Both the position numbers and the translations under genes were made by a program. This document shows, piece after piece, positions 27,481 through 36,532 of a stretch of 64,000 nucleotides of DNA. This stretch comes from RGIG3701 sp017403345. GTDB taxonomy: Bacteria; Planctomycetota; Planctomycetia; Pirellulales; Thermoguttaceae. The notes beneath the pieces are model-generated. The model saw only the letters and a program-made list of their open reading frames with translations. It was not told where the DNA came from and made no database searches. The DNA lies in assembly GCA_017403345.1 (NCBI GenBank), contig JAFQOH010000130.1:1-64000 (forward strand). The letters run 5' to 3'. Positions within the stretch are counted from its first letter, which is position 1; the number at the start of each line of letters is the position of its first letter.

Positions 27481-30396
27481 ATGAAATCAATGAGCAAATC
27501 CCTGGTCATCGTCGAGTCCCCGGCAAAAGCGCGAACGATCCGCAAATTTCTGGGGAGCAATTACGAAATCGAAGCCAGTATCGGACACGTGCGCGATCTG
27601 CCGCAGGGAGCAAAAGAGCTTCCGGAAAAATACCGCGGTGAAGATTGGGCGTATCTTGGCGTGGACGTTGACCATGATTTTGAGCCTGTCTACATCGTTT
27701 CGAAAGAAAAGAAAAAGCAGGTCGACAAACTGAAGTCGCTTTTGAAAGAAGCGGATGAACTTTACCTCGCGACGGATGAAGACCGCGAAGGGGAAGCCAT
27801 TAGCTGGCATCTGTGCCAGGTCTTGAAACCGAAAGTCCCGGTCCATCGGCTCGTTTTCCATGAGATCACCAAGAAAGCGATCCTCAGTGCGCTTGAAAAT
27901 CCGCGTCAGATCAACGAATCGCTCGTACGTGCGCAGGAGACCCGCCGCATTTTGGATCGGCTTTTTGGATACGATGTTTCCCCGCTGCTCTGGCGTAAAG
28001 TCCGCCCGAAACTCTCGGCAGGAAGAGTCCAGAGCGTCGCGGTGCGTCTGATCGTGGATCGGGAACGGCAGCGAATGGCCTTCCGAAGCGCGACGTACTG
28101 GGATCTGCTTGGACTTTTCGAGACGAAACAGAATCAGAATTTTCACGCGTCTCTGGAATCCGTGAACGGTCGGCGGATCCCGGCAAGCCGTGATTTTGAT
28201 GCGGGCACAGGAGTGCTGAAAAACAAAGACTGCCTTCAGATGACGGAGGCGGAGGTCTTGGCTCTTTTGGAGCGTCTGAAAAAGACTCCGGAAGCGGTCA
28301 TCACGAAAGTCGAAAACAAAGATTTCGTCCAGCGTCCCCCCGCGCCGTTCACCACCAGTACGCTTCAGCAGGAAGCGAACAGAAAGTACGGATTCACGGC
28401 TCGCCGCACGATGACGGTCGCGCAGAGCCTCTACGAAAACGGGTACATCACGTACATGCGAACCGACTCGACCGCTCTTTCCGAGGAAGCGCTCAATGCG
28501 TCGCGTGAACTCGTCCGAAAGATCTACGGCAAAGAGTACCTTCCAGCCCATCCGCGGCACTACCAGACCAAGGTTAAAAATGCACAGGAAGCACACGAAG
28601 CAATTCGTCCGGCTGGCACGGTATTTCAGATGCCGGAAGAGGTCCAGAGCATCCTTTCTCCGGATGAGTTCAAACTTTTCGACATGATCTGGAAACGGAC
28701 CGTGGCGTGCCAGATGGTCGATGCTGTCGGTCAGCGCAAGACGATCGCGCTGCGTTTGGATGATGCAGATTTCACCACTTCCGGAAAGACGATTACGTTC
28801 CCCGGATACCTTCGTGCGTACATTGAAGGGACTGACGAAATGGACGAGCCGGACGGTGAGCGCATCCTGCCGCCGGTCGCGGAAGGAGAGAAACTCTTCT
28901 GCCGTGAGCTGGATCCGAAAGTCCACACGACTCAGCCGCCGAACCGGTTCAGCGAAGCTGCTTTGACGCGGACGCTGGAAGAAAAGGGGATCGGCCGTCC
29001 GAGTACCTATGCGTCCATCATCGAAACGATCCTGGCGCGCAATTACGTCTTCAAACGCGGGAACGTCCTGATTCCGACGTGGGTCGCTTTTGCGGTCTGC
29101 AAACTGCTTGAAACGCACTTGCCTGACCTGATCGACTACCAGTTCACTGCCGAAATGGAAGACGATCTGGATGCGATCAGCCGCGGTGAGCGGGAGTGGA
29201 TCGACTATCTCCAGGAATTCTATTTTGGAGATGAAACGCACTCAGGAGCTCCGAGTTCAGACCCCCAAACGGGACGTAAAAAGGAGACTGTCCCAGGTTT
29301 GCGTCCTCTTCTGGCGAATATGCTGGACCAGATCGACGCGCGGGAGATCAGTACGATCGAGATCGGCGTACCGGAAGACGGCGGGGAGCCGCTTCATGTG
29401 CGTGTCGGACGCTACGGACCGTTCCTGGAGCAGGGGGAAATTCGGGTCAGTATTCCGGAATCCATGGCGCCGGATGAACTCACGGTCGAAAAAGGTCTGG
29501 AACTGCTTGCCAATGCGCATCAGGGAGAGGAACCGCTCGGTATGGATCCGGAGTCCGGTAAGCCGATCTACGTCAAAGTCGGACGCTATGGACCGTACAT
29601 TCAGTGTGGTGACGCGGATGACGAGGAAAAACCGCGGAATGCGTCACTCCTGAAAGGGATGGATCCCGCAGAAGTGGACCTCGAGACAGCCGTAAAACTC
29701 CTTCAGCTTCCGCGTACTCTGGGCGTTCACCCGGAGGATGGTGCCGAGATCGTTGCGTCGAATGGCCGGTACGGCCCCTACGTTAAGTGGAATGAGGAGA
29801 CCCGGTCTCTTCCGGATGACGTTTCTCCGATCGATGTGACGCTCGAACAGGCGGTCCAGATACTGGCTCAGCCGAAGAATCGGCGCGGAGGTGGAACGCA
29901 GAGAGCGGCAGCTGCCCGTCAGGCCGCCAAAGTGCTCGGAAAATCGCCAGTCACAGAGGAAGATGTCCGGATGATGGCGGGTCGGTTTGGACCGTACGTT
30001 ACGGATGGAACCACGAATGCGTCGCTGCCGCGGACGGCGGATCCGGAGGCGCTGACTCTGGAAGAGGCTCTGGAACTTTTGGCGGCCCGTGCGGCAAAAG
30101 CTCCAGCGAAAAAGAAAGCAGTGAAAAAAACCGCAAAAAAAGCCGCAAAAAAAGCGACGAAAAAAGCGACGAAAAAAACTGCGAAGAAAGCTGCCAAAAA
30201 AGTCACGAAAAAGGCATCGGAGGAGGCTGAAAACGTCTCGGAGACCGAGAAAAAAGTGACGAAAAAAGCTGCGAAGAAGGCGACGAAAAAAGCGGAAAAA
30301 AAGACGACGGCAAAAAAAACTGAGAAAAAGGCCGCCAAAAAAGTCACGAAGAAAGCAGCGAAAAAGACCGTGAAAAAGGCCGCAGCGGAAGAGTAA
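27481..30396 (+). CDS. topA: DNA topoisomerase I with histone H1-like Lys/Ala tail
   Basis: A 971-aa type IA topoisomerase that relaxes negative supercoils. The TOPRIM domain opens with LVIVESPAKARTIRKFLG and has LATDEDREGEAISWHL near residue 97. The catalytic Tyr lies in GYITYMRTDST near residue 325. Instead of the C4 zinc fingers of E. coli TopA, the C-terminal part holds four repeats of the GRYGP(F/Y) type (near residues 642, 700, 762 and 837). Residues about 880-971 are an extreme Lys/Ala tail built of KKAAKK and KKATKK units, resembling histone H1 and mycobacterial TopA tails, likely for DNA binding. The start could also be the ATG three codons later. A terminator follows. Confidence 0.97.
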   Translation: MKSMSKSLVIVESPAKARTIRKFLGSNYEIEASIGHVRDLPQGAKELPEKYRGEDWAYLGVDVDHDFEPVYIVSKEKKKQVDKLKSLLKEADELYLATDEDREGEAISWHLCQVLKPKVPVHRLVFHEITKKAILSALENPRQINESLVRAQETRRILDRLFGYDVSPLLWRKVRPKLSAGRVQSVAVRLIVDRERQRMAFRSATYWDLLGLFETKQNQNFHASLESVNGRRIPASRDFDAGTGVLKNKDCLQMTEAEVLALLERLKKTPEAVITKVENKDFVQRPPAPFTTSTLQQEANRKYGFTARRTMTVAQSLYENGYITYMRTDSTALSEEALNASRELVRKIYGKEYLPAHPRHYQTKVKNAQEAHEAIRPAGTVFQMPEEVQSILSPDEFKLFDMIWKRTVACQMVDAVGQRKTIALRLDDADFTTSGKTITFPGYLRAYIEGTDEMDEPDGERILPPVAEGEKLFCRELDPKVHTTQPPNRFSEAALTRTLEEKGIGRPSTYASIIETILARNYVFKRGNVLIPTWVAFAVCKLLETHLPDLIDYQFTAEMEDDLDAISRGEREWIDYLQEFYFGDETHSGAPSSDPQTGRKKETVPGLRPLLANMLDQIDAREISTIEIGVPEDGGEPLHVRVGRYGPFLEQGEIRVSIPESMAPDELTVEKGLELLANAHQGEEPLGMDPESGKPIYVKVGRYGPYIQCGDADDEEKPRNASLLKGMDPAEVDLETAVKLLQLPRTLGVHPEDGAEIVASNGRYGPYVKWNEETRSLPDDVSPIDVTLEQAVQILAQPKNRRGGGTQRAAAARQAAKVLGKSPVTEEDVRMMAGRFGPYVTDGTTNASLPRTADPEALTLEEALELLAARAAKAPAKKKAVKKTAKKAAKKATKKATKKTAKKAAKKVTKKASEEAENVSETEKKVTKKAAKKATKKAEKKTTAKKTEKKAAKKVTKKAAKKTVKKAAAEE

Positions 30397-30417
30397 ACCA
30401 CCGCTGAGTGTGCGTGA

Positions 30418-30477
30418 AAACGGAAGAAATGAAACGTTCTGGTCTACTCCGGAGCGTTGGTTTCTTCCGTTTTTCTT
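30418..30477 (+). terminator. Likely terminator after topA
   Basis: AAACGGAAGAAA (30418-30429) pairs with TTTCTTCCGTTT (30461-30472), with further inner pairing, followed by a T-rich run. Confidence 0.7.
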
Positions 30478-30655
30478 TTTCCATGCCAGCTGCCGATCCG
30501 TTTCACGTCTTCATTTTTCATCCTGCCGCTTCATTCTGCGGCAAAAAGGCAAAATTTCAACTGGGGTGCCCAAAATTCTGATTTTACGCCAAATTTCTGC
30601 CGATACTTAAGTAAAAAGATCGAGTTACGTTTTCCGAATTCAAAGGCAGGATCTC

Positions 30656-32107
30656 ATGTCCCAGAGCAAACGCACAGTCGCCATCGTTGGAGCCGGACTT
30701 TCCGGGATCTCGGCTGCCGTGCGTCTTTGGGATCTCGCGAAAGATGTGGAGAAAAATGGAACGCCGATGCCGTTGGAGATCCATCTTTTTGAATCGTCGG
30801 CATTTCTCGGCGGACGGGCTTCGTCGCGGTTTCTTTCGGAGGAAGGAGTTTTGCTTGACGGTGCGCAGCATCTGACGATGAACTGCTGCACGGCGATGTT
30901 GGAGTTTCTCCGAAGGACGGAGCTGCTCCGTTTCTGGAAACTTCAGACGGAAATGACGTTCTGCGTGCGTTCGGGAGCGTCGGAAGGTACCGGACCGCTT
31001 CGTTTTTTTCCATTTCGGAATTCCCGTTTCCTGCCGCAGCCGTTCCATCTTCTTCCCGCGCTTTGGGGACTTGGCCATTTGAGCCGTCTGGAGCGTCTGC
31101 AGCTTCTGGGAGTCTGCCGTCAGATCCAGAGGTCCACTCCTGCGTCTGGAAGCACATTCCATGCCTGGCTGGAAGAGCTTGGATGCCCGGCACCGGTCTT
31201 AAATCATTTTTTTGATCCGGTGATCCTGTCGGCATTCAGCGACCAGATGGAGAACGTTTCCGCCGGCATCGCGAAGACGGTTTTTCGCCGAATGTTTTTC
31301 GAGACGAAAGAGGGCTGGCATTTCTGGATCCCGCAGTCTCCATTGCGCGAGATATTTGACGGGGGTCTGACGCCGTTTCTCGAGAAAATGGGGATCCGTC
31401 TTCACCGTCTTACTTCTGTGCAGCGCATCGTTCCAGGACGTCTTCTCGTTCTGGATCCGAAAAACGGGACCCGTTCGGAATTCCGCGCCGATTCCGTCAT
31501 TCTTGCCGTACCGTGGTTTCAGGCTGGAAAACTCCTTCCGGAACTCGTGAGTCTGGATGTTTTTCATCCGGAACGTTTTGAACCGCGCACGATCGCGGCA
31601 GTGCATTTCTGGACGGACCGCGTTTTGTTTCCGCAGCCGGATCTCGTGCTTCCGCGGGAAACGATCCAATGGATCTTTCGGCCGCCATTTGGTTTTGAGC
31701 AGCAGAAAGTTCCTGCGGTTTCTCACTCCGGTACCGCTTCAGTCTCATCGGCAGAACGGATCCGGAACGGATTTTACCATCAGGCGCTTTTGAGCGACGC
31801 GGACCGATGCGTTTCCGCAAAACCACAGGCTCTTGAGCAATTGGTGCGCGCGGAGCTTCAGATGCTTTTTCCAGAGGCGCAGTTTCTGCATTTTCGGACG
31901 ACGCGCTGTCCCGCGGCGGTTTTTTCATGCAATACATGGATGGAGCATTCCCGTCCGACGATGCTGACGCCGTTTCCTTCCATTTTCCTTGCCGGAGACT
32001 GGACCGCGACGCAGCTTCCTGCGACGATGGAGAGTGCGGTGGTGAGCGGAAACCGTGCGGCAGAAGAAACGTTCTATTTTCTGAAAAATTTGCAGGAAAG
32101 AGAGTAG
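30656..32107 (+). CDS. hpnE: Hydroxysqualene dehydroxylase-like FAD protein (HpnE)
   Basis: A 483-aa FAD amine-oxidase/phytoene-desaturase-family protein. The Rossmann motif VAIVGAGLSGISAAVRL begins near residue 9, FLGGRASSR follows the second strand, and LLDGAQHLTMNCC matches the HpnE consensus. The closing FAD motif is IFLAGDWTATQLPATMESAV. HpnE makes squalene from hydroxysqualene, with HpnC and HpnD, for hopanoid or sterol-like lipids. Neither partner is in the window. A generic carotenoid-desaturase-like role cannot be excluded. No signal peptide; probably a peripheral membrane enzyme. Confidence 0.82.
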   Translation: MSQSKRTVAIVGAGLSGISAAVRLWDLAKDVEKNGTPMPLEIHLFESSAFLGGRASSRFLSEEGVLLDGAQHLTMNCCTAMLEFLRRTELLRFWKLQTEMTFCVRSGASEGTGPLRFFPFRNSRFLPQPFHLLPALWGLGHLSRLERLQLLGVCRQIQRSTPASGSTFHAWLEELGCPAPVLNHFFDPVILSAFSDQMENVSAGIAKTVFRRMFFETKEGWHFWIPQSPLREIFDGGLTPFLEKMGIRLHRLTSVQRIVPGRLLVLDPKNGTRSEFRADSVILAVPWFQAGKLLPELVSLDVFHPERFEPRTIAAVHFWTDRVLFPQPDLVLPRETIQWIFRPPFGFEQQKVPAVSHSGTASVSSAERIRNGFYHQALLSDADRCVSAKPQALEQLVRAELQMLFPEAQFLHFRTTRCPAAVFSCNTWMEHSRPTMLTPFPSIFLAGDWTATQLPATMESAVVSGNRAAEETFYFLKNLQERE

Positions 32108-32124
32108 AAAACGCATTTCTGCCC

Positions 32125-32152
32125 TTGACAAAAAAAGAAAATCGGGTAAAAT
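32125..32152 (+). promoter_or_regulatory. Promoter of tRNA-Ser
   Basis: Consensus TTGACA (32125-32130), 16-bp spacer, TAAAAT (32147-32152). The expected start point is a few bases before the tRNA. Confidence 0.85.
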
Positions 32153-32163
32153 GAACTGAAATT

Positions 32164-32248
32164 GGATGAATGGCAGAGTGGTCGATTGCGGCGGTCTTGA
32201 AAACCGTTGACGTGAAAGCGTCCGGGGGTTCGAGTCCCTCTTCATCCG
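32164..32248 (+). tRNA. tRNA-Ser (anticodon UGA)
   Basis: The acceptor stem GGATGAA pairs with TTCATCC, the discriminator is G, and CCA is not encoded. The anticodon loop CTTGAAA gives UGA. The long variable arm (a class II feature of tRNA-Ser) and the T-arm GGGGGTTCGAGTCCC are present. It stands alone between hpnE and the TPR gene. Confidence 0.97.
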
Positions 32249-32251
32249 CTG

Positions 32252-32279
32252 GCCTCGCAGGAAATGCGGGGCTTTTTTT
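32252..32279 (+). terminator. Terminator after tRNA-Ser
   Basis: Seven- to eight-bp stem GCCTCGCA/TGCGGGGC with a GGAAA loop, followed by seven T (32273-32279). Confidence 0.85.
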
Positions 32280-32360
32280 CTGTAAAATTTGATTTTCTGT
32301 AAAATTTGATTTTCTGTAAAATTTGATTTTCTGTAAAATTTGATTTTCTGTAAAATTTGA
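32280..32360 (+). repeat. 17-bp intergenic tandem repeat (4.8 copies)
   Basis: Unit CTGTAAAATTTGATTTT repeats perfectly directly after the tRNA terminator. It lies in the 323-nt gap before the TPR gene, which holds nothing else except the promoter at 32509. Confidence 0.95.
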
Positions 32361-32508
32361 AGAAGATCTTGAATGTGATCGGAACGTGAATTAAATGTAA
32401 TTTGCGTGTTTGAGTGTTTGGAAAATTTTGGATTTGCGGATTTTGATGGAGGTCTGCTGCGTTTTTCTGGAAAATTTTCAGAAATTTCCTTTTTTTTGTG
32501 AAAAAATA

Positions 32509-32536
32509 TTGCGTTTCTTTTCAGTTCGTGTATAAT
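32509..32536 (+). promoter_or_regulatory. Promoter of the TPR gene
   Basis: TTGCGT (32509-32514), 16-bp spacer, TATAAT (32531-32536). Confidence 0.78.
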
Positions 32537-32571
32537 GTCTTAAGAGGATCATTTTCTGAGGAGGGGGAAAG

Positions 32572-33162
32572 GTGGCTGATTCGTTCGATTCCATTCGATT
32601 GAAGAAATTCACGCTTCGGGCAGAAGGGTACCTGGAGTTGGAGATGCCTGCACATGCGCTGGGAGAGATCCGGCGAGCGAGTGAGCTGCGTCTGCGATTC
32701 ACGTCCCATTTGTTCTATTTGGAAGGTTATGCACTTTTCCATCTGAAAAAGTACCGCGACGCGCTGTATCCGCTTGGTCAGGCAGTTTTGCTGGAACCGA
32801 CAGAGATCAGTTACTGGCTTTTGATCGGAATGTGCCAGAAGCGGGTCGGCCGGTGTGATCTTGCGATCGAGTCTCTTGAAAATGCACTTTCGATCCAGCC
32901 GAACAATACGGTGGTCCTCTACAATTTGGCGTGCTATTATGCGTTGGCAAAGCAGACGGAGTCGTGCCTGCAGAGTCTTGCCCGGTGTCTGAATTTGGAT
33001 CCCTCTTTTCGTGACTTGGTCGAGCAGGAGTCGGATTTCAATCTCATTCGGGAAAAGCAGGAATTTTGTCAGATCATGCAGAAGTCTGGCGAGAAACTAA
33101 GGAGGAGCGGGGCACCGCTTGCCTCGCAATCGCCTCCTTTTAAGATCTCGATTTCCGATTGA
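32572..33162 (+). CDS. TPR-repeat protein, cytoplasmic
   Basis: A 196-aa protein starting at GTG after a strong GAGGAGGGGGAAAG ribosome site. About four TPR-like helix pairs are visible, such as SHLFYLEGYALFHLKKYRDA, CDLAIESLENALSIQPNN and LYNLACYYALAKQTESCLQ. These repeats serve as protein-binding scaffolds. There is no signal peptide. The C-terminal 25 residues are a disordered Ser/Pro tail. The gene has its own promoter about 40 nt upstream. No partner can be named from context. Confidence 0.85.
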   Translation: MADSFDSIRLKKFTLRAEGYLELEMPAHALGEIRRASELRLRFTSHLFYLEGYALFHLKKYRDALYPLGQAVLLEPTEISYWLLIGMCQKRVGRCDLAIESLENALSIQPNNTVVLYNLACYYALAKQTESCLQSLARCLNLDPSFRDLVEQESDFNLIREKQEFCQIMQKSGEKLRRSGAPLASQSPPFKISISD

Positions 33163-33412
33163 GGTTTGTTTGTTTTGTTCCGCGCGGCACGAGAAATCGT
33201 CAAAAGACGACTTGAAATGGGAGAAATTGAAAAATTTTAGGAAAAAATTCCCCCTCCCCCTTTTCTGAAATTCAAAACCGGGTAAAATACAGTCGGTTTT
33301 CGTCATTCATCAGGCCGTTCAGTGCGATCGTGCCGAACTGAGCGGGAAGACGGTGTTGGTTTGCTGCGTTCTCCTTTGGGAGTTGCGTTTTTTTTATTTC
33401 TGGAGAGATTTT

Positions 33413-34594
33413 ATGATCCACAAGATCCTTCTTCTCGGTTCCGGTGAACTTGGGAAAGAATTCGTCATTGCAGCCAAACGCATGGGACAGTACGTCATTG
33501 CGTGTGACTCTTACGCGGGAGCGCCGGCCATGCAGGTCGCAGATGAGTGTGAAGTTTTCAGTATGCTGGACGGCGACGCTCTGGAAGCGGTCGTGAAAAA
33601 GCATCAGCCGGACCTGATCGTTCCGGAGATCGAAGCGATCCGTACGGAACGGCTTTACGAGTTGGAAAATCAGGGACTTCACGTCGTTCCGAGCGCCCGC
33701 GCGGTCAATTTTACCATGAATCGCCGTGCGATCCGCGATCTGGCTGCTGTTGACCTTGGTCTTCAGACTGCGAAATACTTCTACGCCAAGACGAAGGAAG
33801 AATTCGTGAATGCCGTCAACGAGATCGGGTACCCGTGCGTGGTGAAGCCGCTGATGTCTTCGTCGGGAAAAGGTCAGTCGAAGATCAACGGTCCGGAAGA
33901 CGTTGACAGTGCGTGGGAGTACGGAATTTCCGGAAGCCGCGGCGACATTGTGGAGATGATCGTGGAAGAATTCATTCCGTTCGACTACGAGATCACGCTC
34001 CTGACCGTGACGCAGAAATGCGGCAAAACGCTCTTCTGCCCTCCGATCGGTCACGTTCAGAAAGGAGGAGACTACCAGGAAAGTTTCCAGCCGATGCCGA
34101 TGAAGCCGGAGCATCTCAAGGCTGCGCAGGATATGGCGGAAAAGGTCACGGCAGCTCTGACGGGCTGTGGTATTTGGGGCGTCGAATTCTTCATTTCGAA
34201 CGAGAAGGGCGTCTACTTTTCCGAGCTTTCCCCGCGTCCGCACGACACTGGCATGGTGACGCTTGCGAACACACAGAATCTCAACGAATTTGAGCTTCAT
34301 CTCTACGCGATCCTGGGACTGCCGATCACAGAGATCCAGCTTCTGAAAGCGGGGGCATCCGCCGTCATTCCTGCGACGGAAGCGAGTCCGGATCCGGCAG
34401 AATACGAAGGGGTGGAAGACGCGCTTCAGATGCCGAACACGTATGTTCGCATTTTCGGAAAACCGTCGACTCGTCCGAAGCGCCGCATGGGCGTTGCGGT
34501 AACGTACGATGCGCCGGATGCGGACATTGAGGCTCTGCGCGAGCGCGTGAAAGCCGCTGCTGCGAAGGTGAAGGTGAAGGTGAAGACCTGCTGA
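33413..34594 (+). CDS. purT: Formate-dependent phosphoribosylglycinamide formyltransferase
   Basis: A 393-aa ATP-grasp enzyme that makes formyl-GAR from GAR, formate and ATP in purine synthesis, instead of the folate-dependent PurN. The opening KILLLGSGELGKEFVIAAKR and the glycine-rich loop SSSGKGQSKI are typical, as are VEEFIPFDYEITLLTV, FFISNEKGVYFSELSPRPHDTG and the end ADIEALRERVKAAAA. Length equals the family's usual about 392. The ATG at 33413 is preceded by TGGAGAG; the 20 residues of the longer frame match nothing. A KVKVKVK codon-pair repeat closes the protein. A terminator follows. Confidence 0.96.
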   Translation: MIHKILLLGSGELGKEFVIAAKRMGQYVIACDSYAGAPAMQVADECEVFSMLDGDALEAVVKKHQPDLIVPEIEAIRTERLYELENQGLHVVPSARAVNFTMNRRAIRDLAAVDLGLQTAKYFYAKTKEEFVNAVNEIGYPCVVKPLMSSSGKGQSKINGPEDVDSAWEYGISGSRGDIVEMIVEEFIPFDYEITLLTVTQKCGKTLFCPPIGHVQKGGDYQESFQPMPMKPEHLKAAQDMAEKVTAALTGCGIWGVEFFISNEKGVYFSELSPRPHDTGMVTLANTQNLNEFELHLYAILGLPITEIQLLKAGASAVIPATEASPDPAEYEGVEDALQMPNTYVRIFGKPSTRPKRRMGVAVTYDAPDADIEALRERVKAAAAKVKVKVKTC

Positions 34595-34605
34595 GAAACG
34601 ATCCG

Positions 34606-34638
34606 GACGCGCCGTTTTTTCTGACGGCGCGTCTTTTT
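34606..34638 (+). terminator. Terminator after purT
   Basis: GACGCGCCG (34606-34614) pairs with CGGCGCGTC (34625-34633), followed by five T. Confidence 0.9.
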
Positions 34639-34743
34639 GTGTTTTCCATGAAATTCGCGTCAGGATACGCGCTTTGCGTTTTATGCGTTTCATGCGTTTC
34701 ATGCGTTTGACGGCTTCGTGAGAATTTGACGAAAGAGGGTTTT

Positions 34744-35025
34744 ATGTTCCGAAAGATCTGGCTTTTTGTGGCGGTTTTTCTACTTTTGCTGGGGCTGGAG
34801 ACCCTTTTCCTTAAGTCCGTGACGCTCACATCGCAGGGGACGGAGATCCTTGCGAAACAGGATCCGTCGATCGAGAGGAAGCGCTGGTGGATCGAGGCGC
34901 TGACGGGTGATGAGCTGAAATTTCCGGAAAAGGAGATCCCCATCCGCAATGAGATCGGTTACATTTTACTTGCTTTTTCTACGGTCGGTTTCATGCACTG
35001 GATCTTCATCCCGCGAGAAAAGTGA
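34744..35025 (+). CDS. Small two-helix membrane protein, unknown function
   Basis: A 93-aa protein. One hydrophobic helix near residues 5-22 (IWLFVAVFLLLLGLET) and another near 75-90 (IGYILLAFSTVGFMHWIF) flank a polar middle of about 45 residues. GAAAGAGGG precedes the ATG at a good distance, which supports translation. It is unrelated to flanking purT or the sugar kinase by any motif. I do not recognise a family. Confidence 0.7.
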   Translation: MFRKIWLFVAVFLLLLGLETLFLKSVTLTSQGTEILAKQDPSIERKRWWIEALTGDELKFPEKEIPIRNEIGYILLAFSTVGFMHWIFIPREK

Positions 35026-35207
35026 GATCGATTTCTGCTTTCATTCGTGTTCCCAAAAGGCCTTTGAAGGCGGAGCGGAGCGTTTTTTCGGATCCATTTT
35101 TTCTTTACGGAAGGCCGGTATTTTGATTTTCAGTTTCCCCAATCGTCTTTACTCGTAAAATTTTCCGTTTTCTTGCGGAAAATCTGTGAAAAAATGCGGG
35201 AAACCTC

Positions 35208-35235
35208 TTGTCTTCTTTGCGAGTTGGATTAAAAT
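35208..35235 (+). promoter_or_regulatory. Promoter of the ROK kinase gene
   Basis: TTGTCT (35208-35213), 16-bp spacer, TAAAAT (35230-35235). It lies in the 326-nt gap 35026-35351, which holds no gene. Confidence 0.7.
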
Positions 35236-35351
35236 AAACGGTATCTGGCCGGTGAATTTTCATGCAGGGTGAACGCACATGAAAAACGGCCCATTTGATT
35301 GCATTTCCGAAGGCACTTTCCTGCCCACAAAAAATTTTGGAGTCACGTATC

Positions 35352-36389
35352 ATGAAATACTATCTCGGTATCGACCTTGGCGGCACGAATACAAAAATTG
35401 GGATCCTGGATGAACACGGCAGCATTCTCGTGAAAGGCTCGGTCCCGACGCACATTCAGGAAGGTCCGGAAGCGGCTTGCCGGCGCGTCGCGGACGGAGT
35501 GAACGACATTTTGGCCAAGGCCGGTCTGGAACGCTCAGACATCACGAAAGCGGGGCTTGCCTCTGCGGGACCGATGGACATTCCGGGACGTAAACTTCTC
35601 CAGACGGCGAATCTTGGCGAAAAGTGGAAGTACTGCCCGATCGCGGACATGATGAGCGAAGCGTGCGGGATCTACGTGGAATTTGCGAACGATGCGTCTG
35701 CGGCTGCTTTTGCGGAATACTGGGTCGGAAAAGGAAAAGACGCGAAAAAGAACGTCTTCACGCCCGACGGAGCCGTGAGCACGGACAAACCGATCACCAG
35801 CATGGTCCTCCTCACCCTCGGGACCGGCATCGGCTGCGGCATCATCATCAACCGGATGGTCTATGACGGCGAGCATTCCCAAGGCGGCGAGTACGGACAC
35901 GCCATCATCGACACAACGCCGAACGCGCGCATTTGCGGCTGCGGACGTCCCGGACACTATGAAGCCTACGGAAGCGCGACCGCCGTCATTGCCCGAACGA
36001 AGGAACTCATCGACTCCGGAGCCGCAACGTCCCTGACAGCCCGCCGTGCGGACCTCGACACGATCGGAGCCAAAGTCGTTGCGGAAGAGGCGCAGAAAGG
36101 CGACGCGGCCGCCATGCAGATCATCCTCGATACGGCGAAGTATCTTGCCATCGGCATTGCAACGCTCATGCACACGATCGACCCGGACGCCATCTACATC
36201 GGCGGCGCCATGACGTTCGGCGGAAACGAGTCGGAACTTGGACGCACGTTCATCCAGGCGATCCGCGACGAAGTCAAAGTCCGTGCACTTCCGACCTGCT
36301 CGGCTACGACCATCATCGATTTCGCGAAACTTGGCGGAGATGCCGGATTCATCGGCGCAGCAGGTATCGCCAAAGCACTGAGCGAGTGA
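35352..36389 (+). CDS. ROK-family sugar kinase (glucokinase-like)
   Basis: A 345-aa kinase. The ATP-binding start is YYLGIDLGGTNTKIGIL. The catalytic region contains EFANDASAAAFAEYW. LTLGTGIGCGIIINRMV is the phosphate loop, and the zinc-binding ROK motif CGCGRPGHYEAYGSATA lies after GGEYGHAIID. The nearest functional guess is glucokinase, which phosphorylates glucose entering glycolysis. The chosen ATG is after the in-frame extension, which has no family similarity. The GH5-like gene follows 144 nt downstream and might provide sugar. Confidence 0.92.
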   Translation: MKYYLGIDLGGTNTKIGILDEHGSILVKGSVPTHIQEGPEAACRRVADGVNDILAKAGLERSDITKAGLASAGPMDIPGRKLLQTANLGEKWKYCPIADMMSEACGIYVEFANDASAAAFAEYWVGKGKDAKKNVFTPDGAVSTDKPITSMVLLTLGTGIGCGIIINRMVYDGEHSQGGEYGHAIIDTTPNARICGCGRPGHYEAYGSATAVIARTKELIDSGAATSLTARRADLDTIGAKVVAEEAQKGDAAAMQIILDTAKYLAIGIATLMHTIDPDAIYIGGAMTFGGNESELGRTFIQAIRDEVKVRALPTCSATTIIDFAKLGGDAGFIGAAGIAKALSE

Positions 36390-36402
36390 GTAAACTGAAA
36401 AA

Positions 36403-36440
36403 CGGGAGCGTGTACGGGATCTTCCATGCGCTCCCGCGTT
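36403..36440 (+). terminator. Hairpin, possible terminator after the ROK kinase
   Basis: CGGGAGCG (36403-36410) pairs with CGCTCCCG (36429-36436). The following T-run is short, so termination may be partial. Confidence 0.55.
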
Positions 36441-36532
36441 TCGCCAAAATCCGCGTGTCGCACGGCGTTTTGTTTGCCCGTATCCCATCCTCGTAGATTT
36501 TCATTTTTCGCATCCTCATCAAGGAGAATACC

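Noticed and set aside
27487..29241. 584-aa minus-strand frame opposite topA
   Set aside because: Shadow of topA; no recognisable motif and biased composition.
30100..30393. Lys-rich minus-strand Phe/Ala ORF opposite the TopA tail
   Set aside because: Phe/Ala/Val repeats are the reverse complement of the Lys/Ala codons; no real gene.
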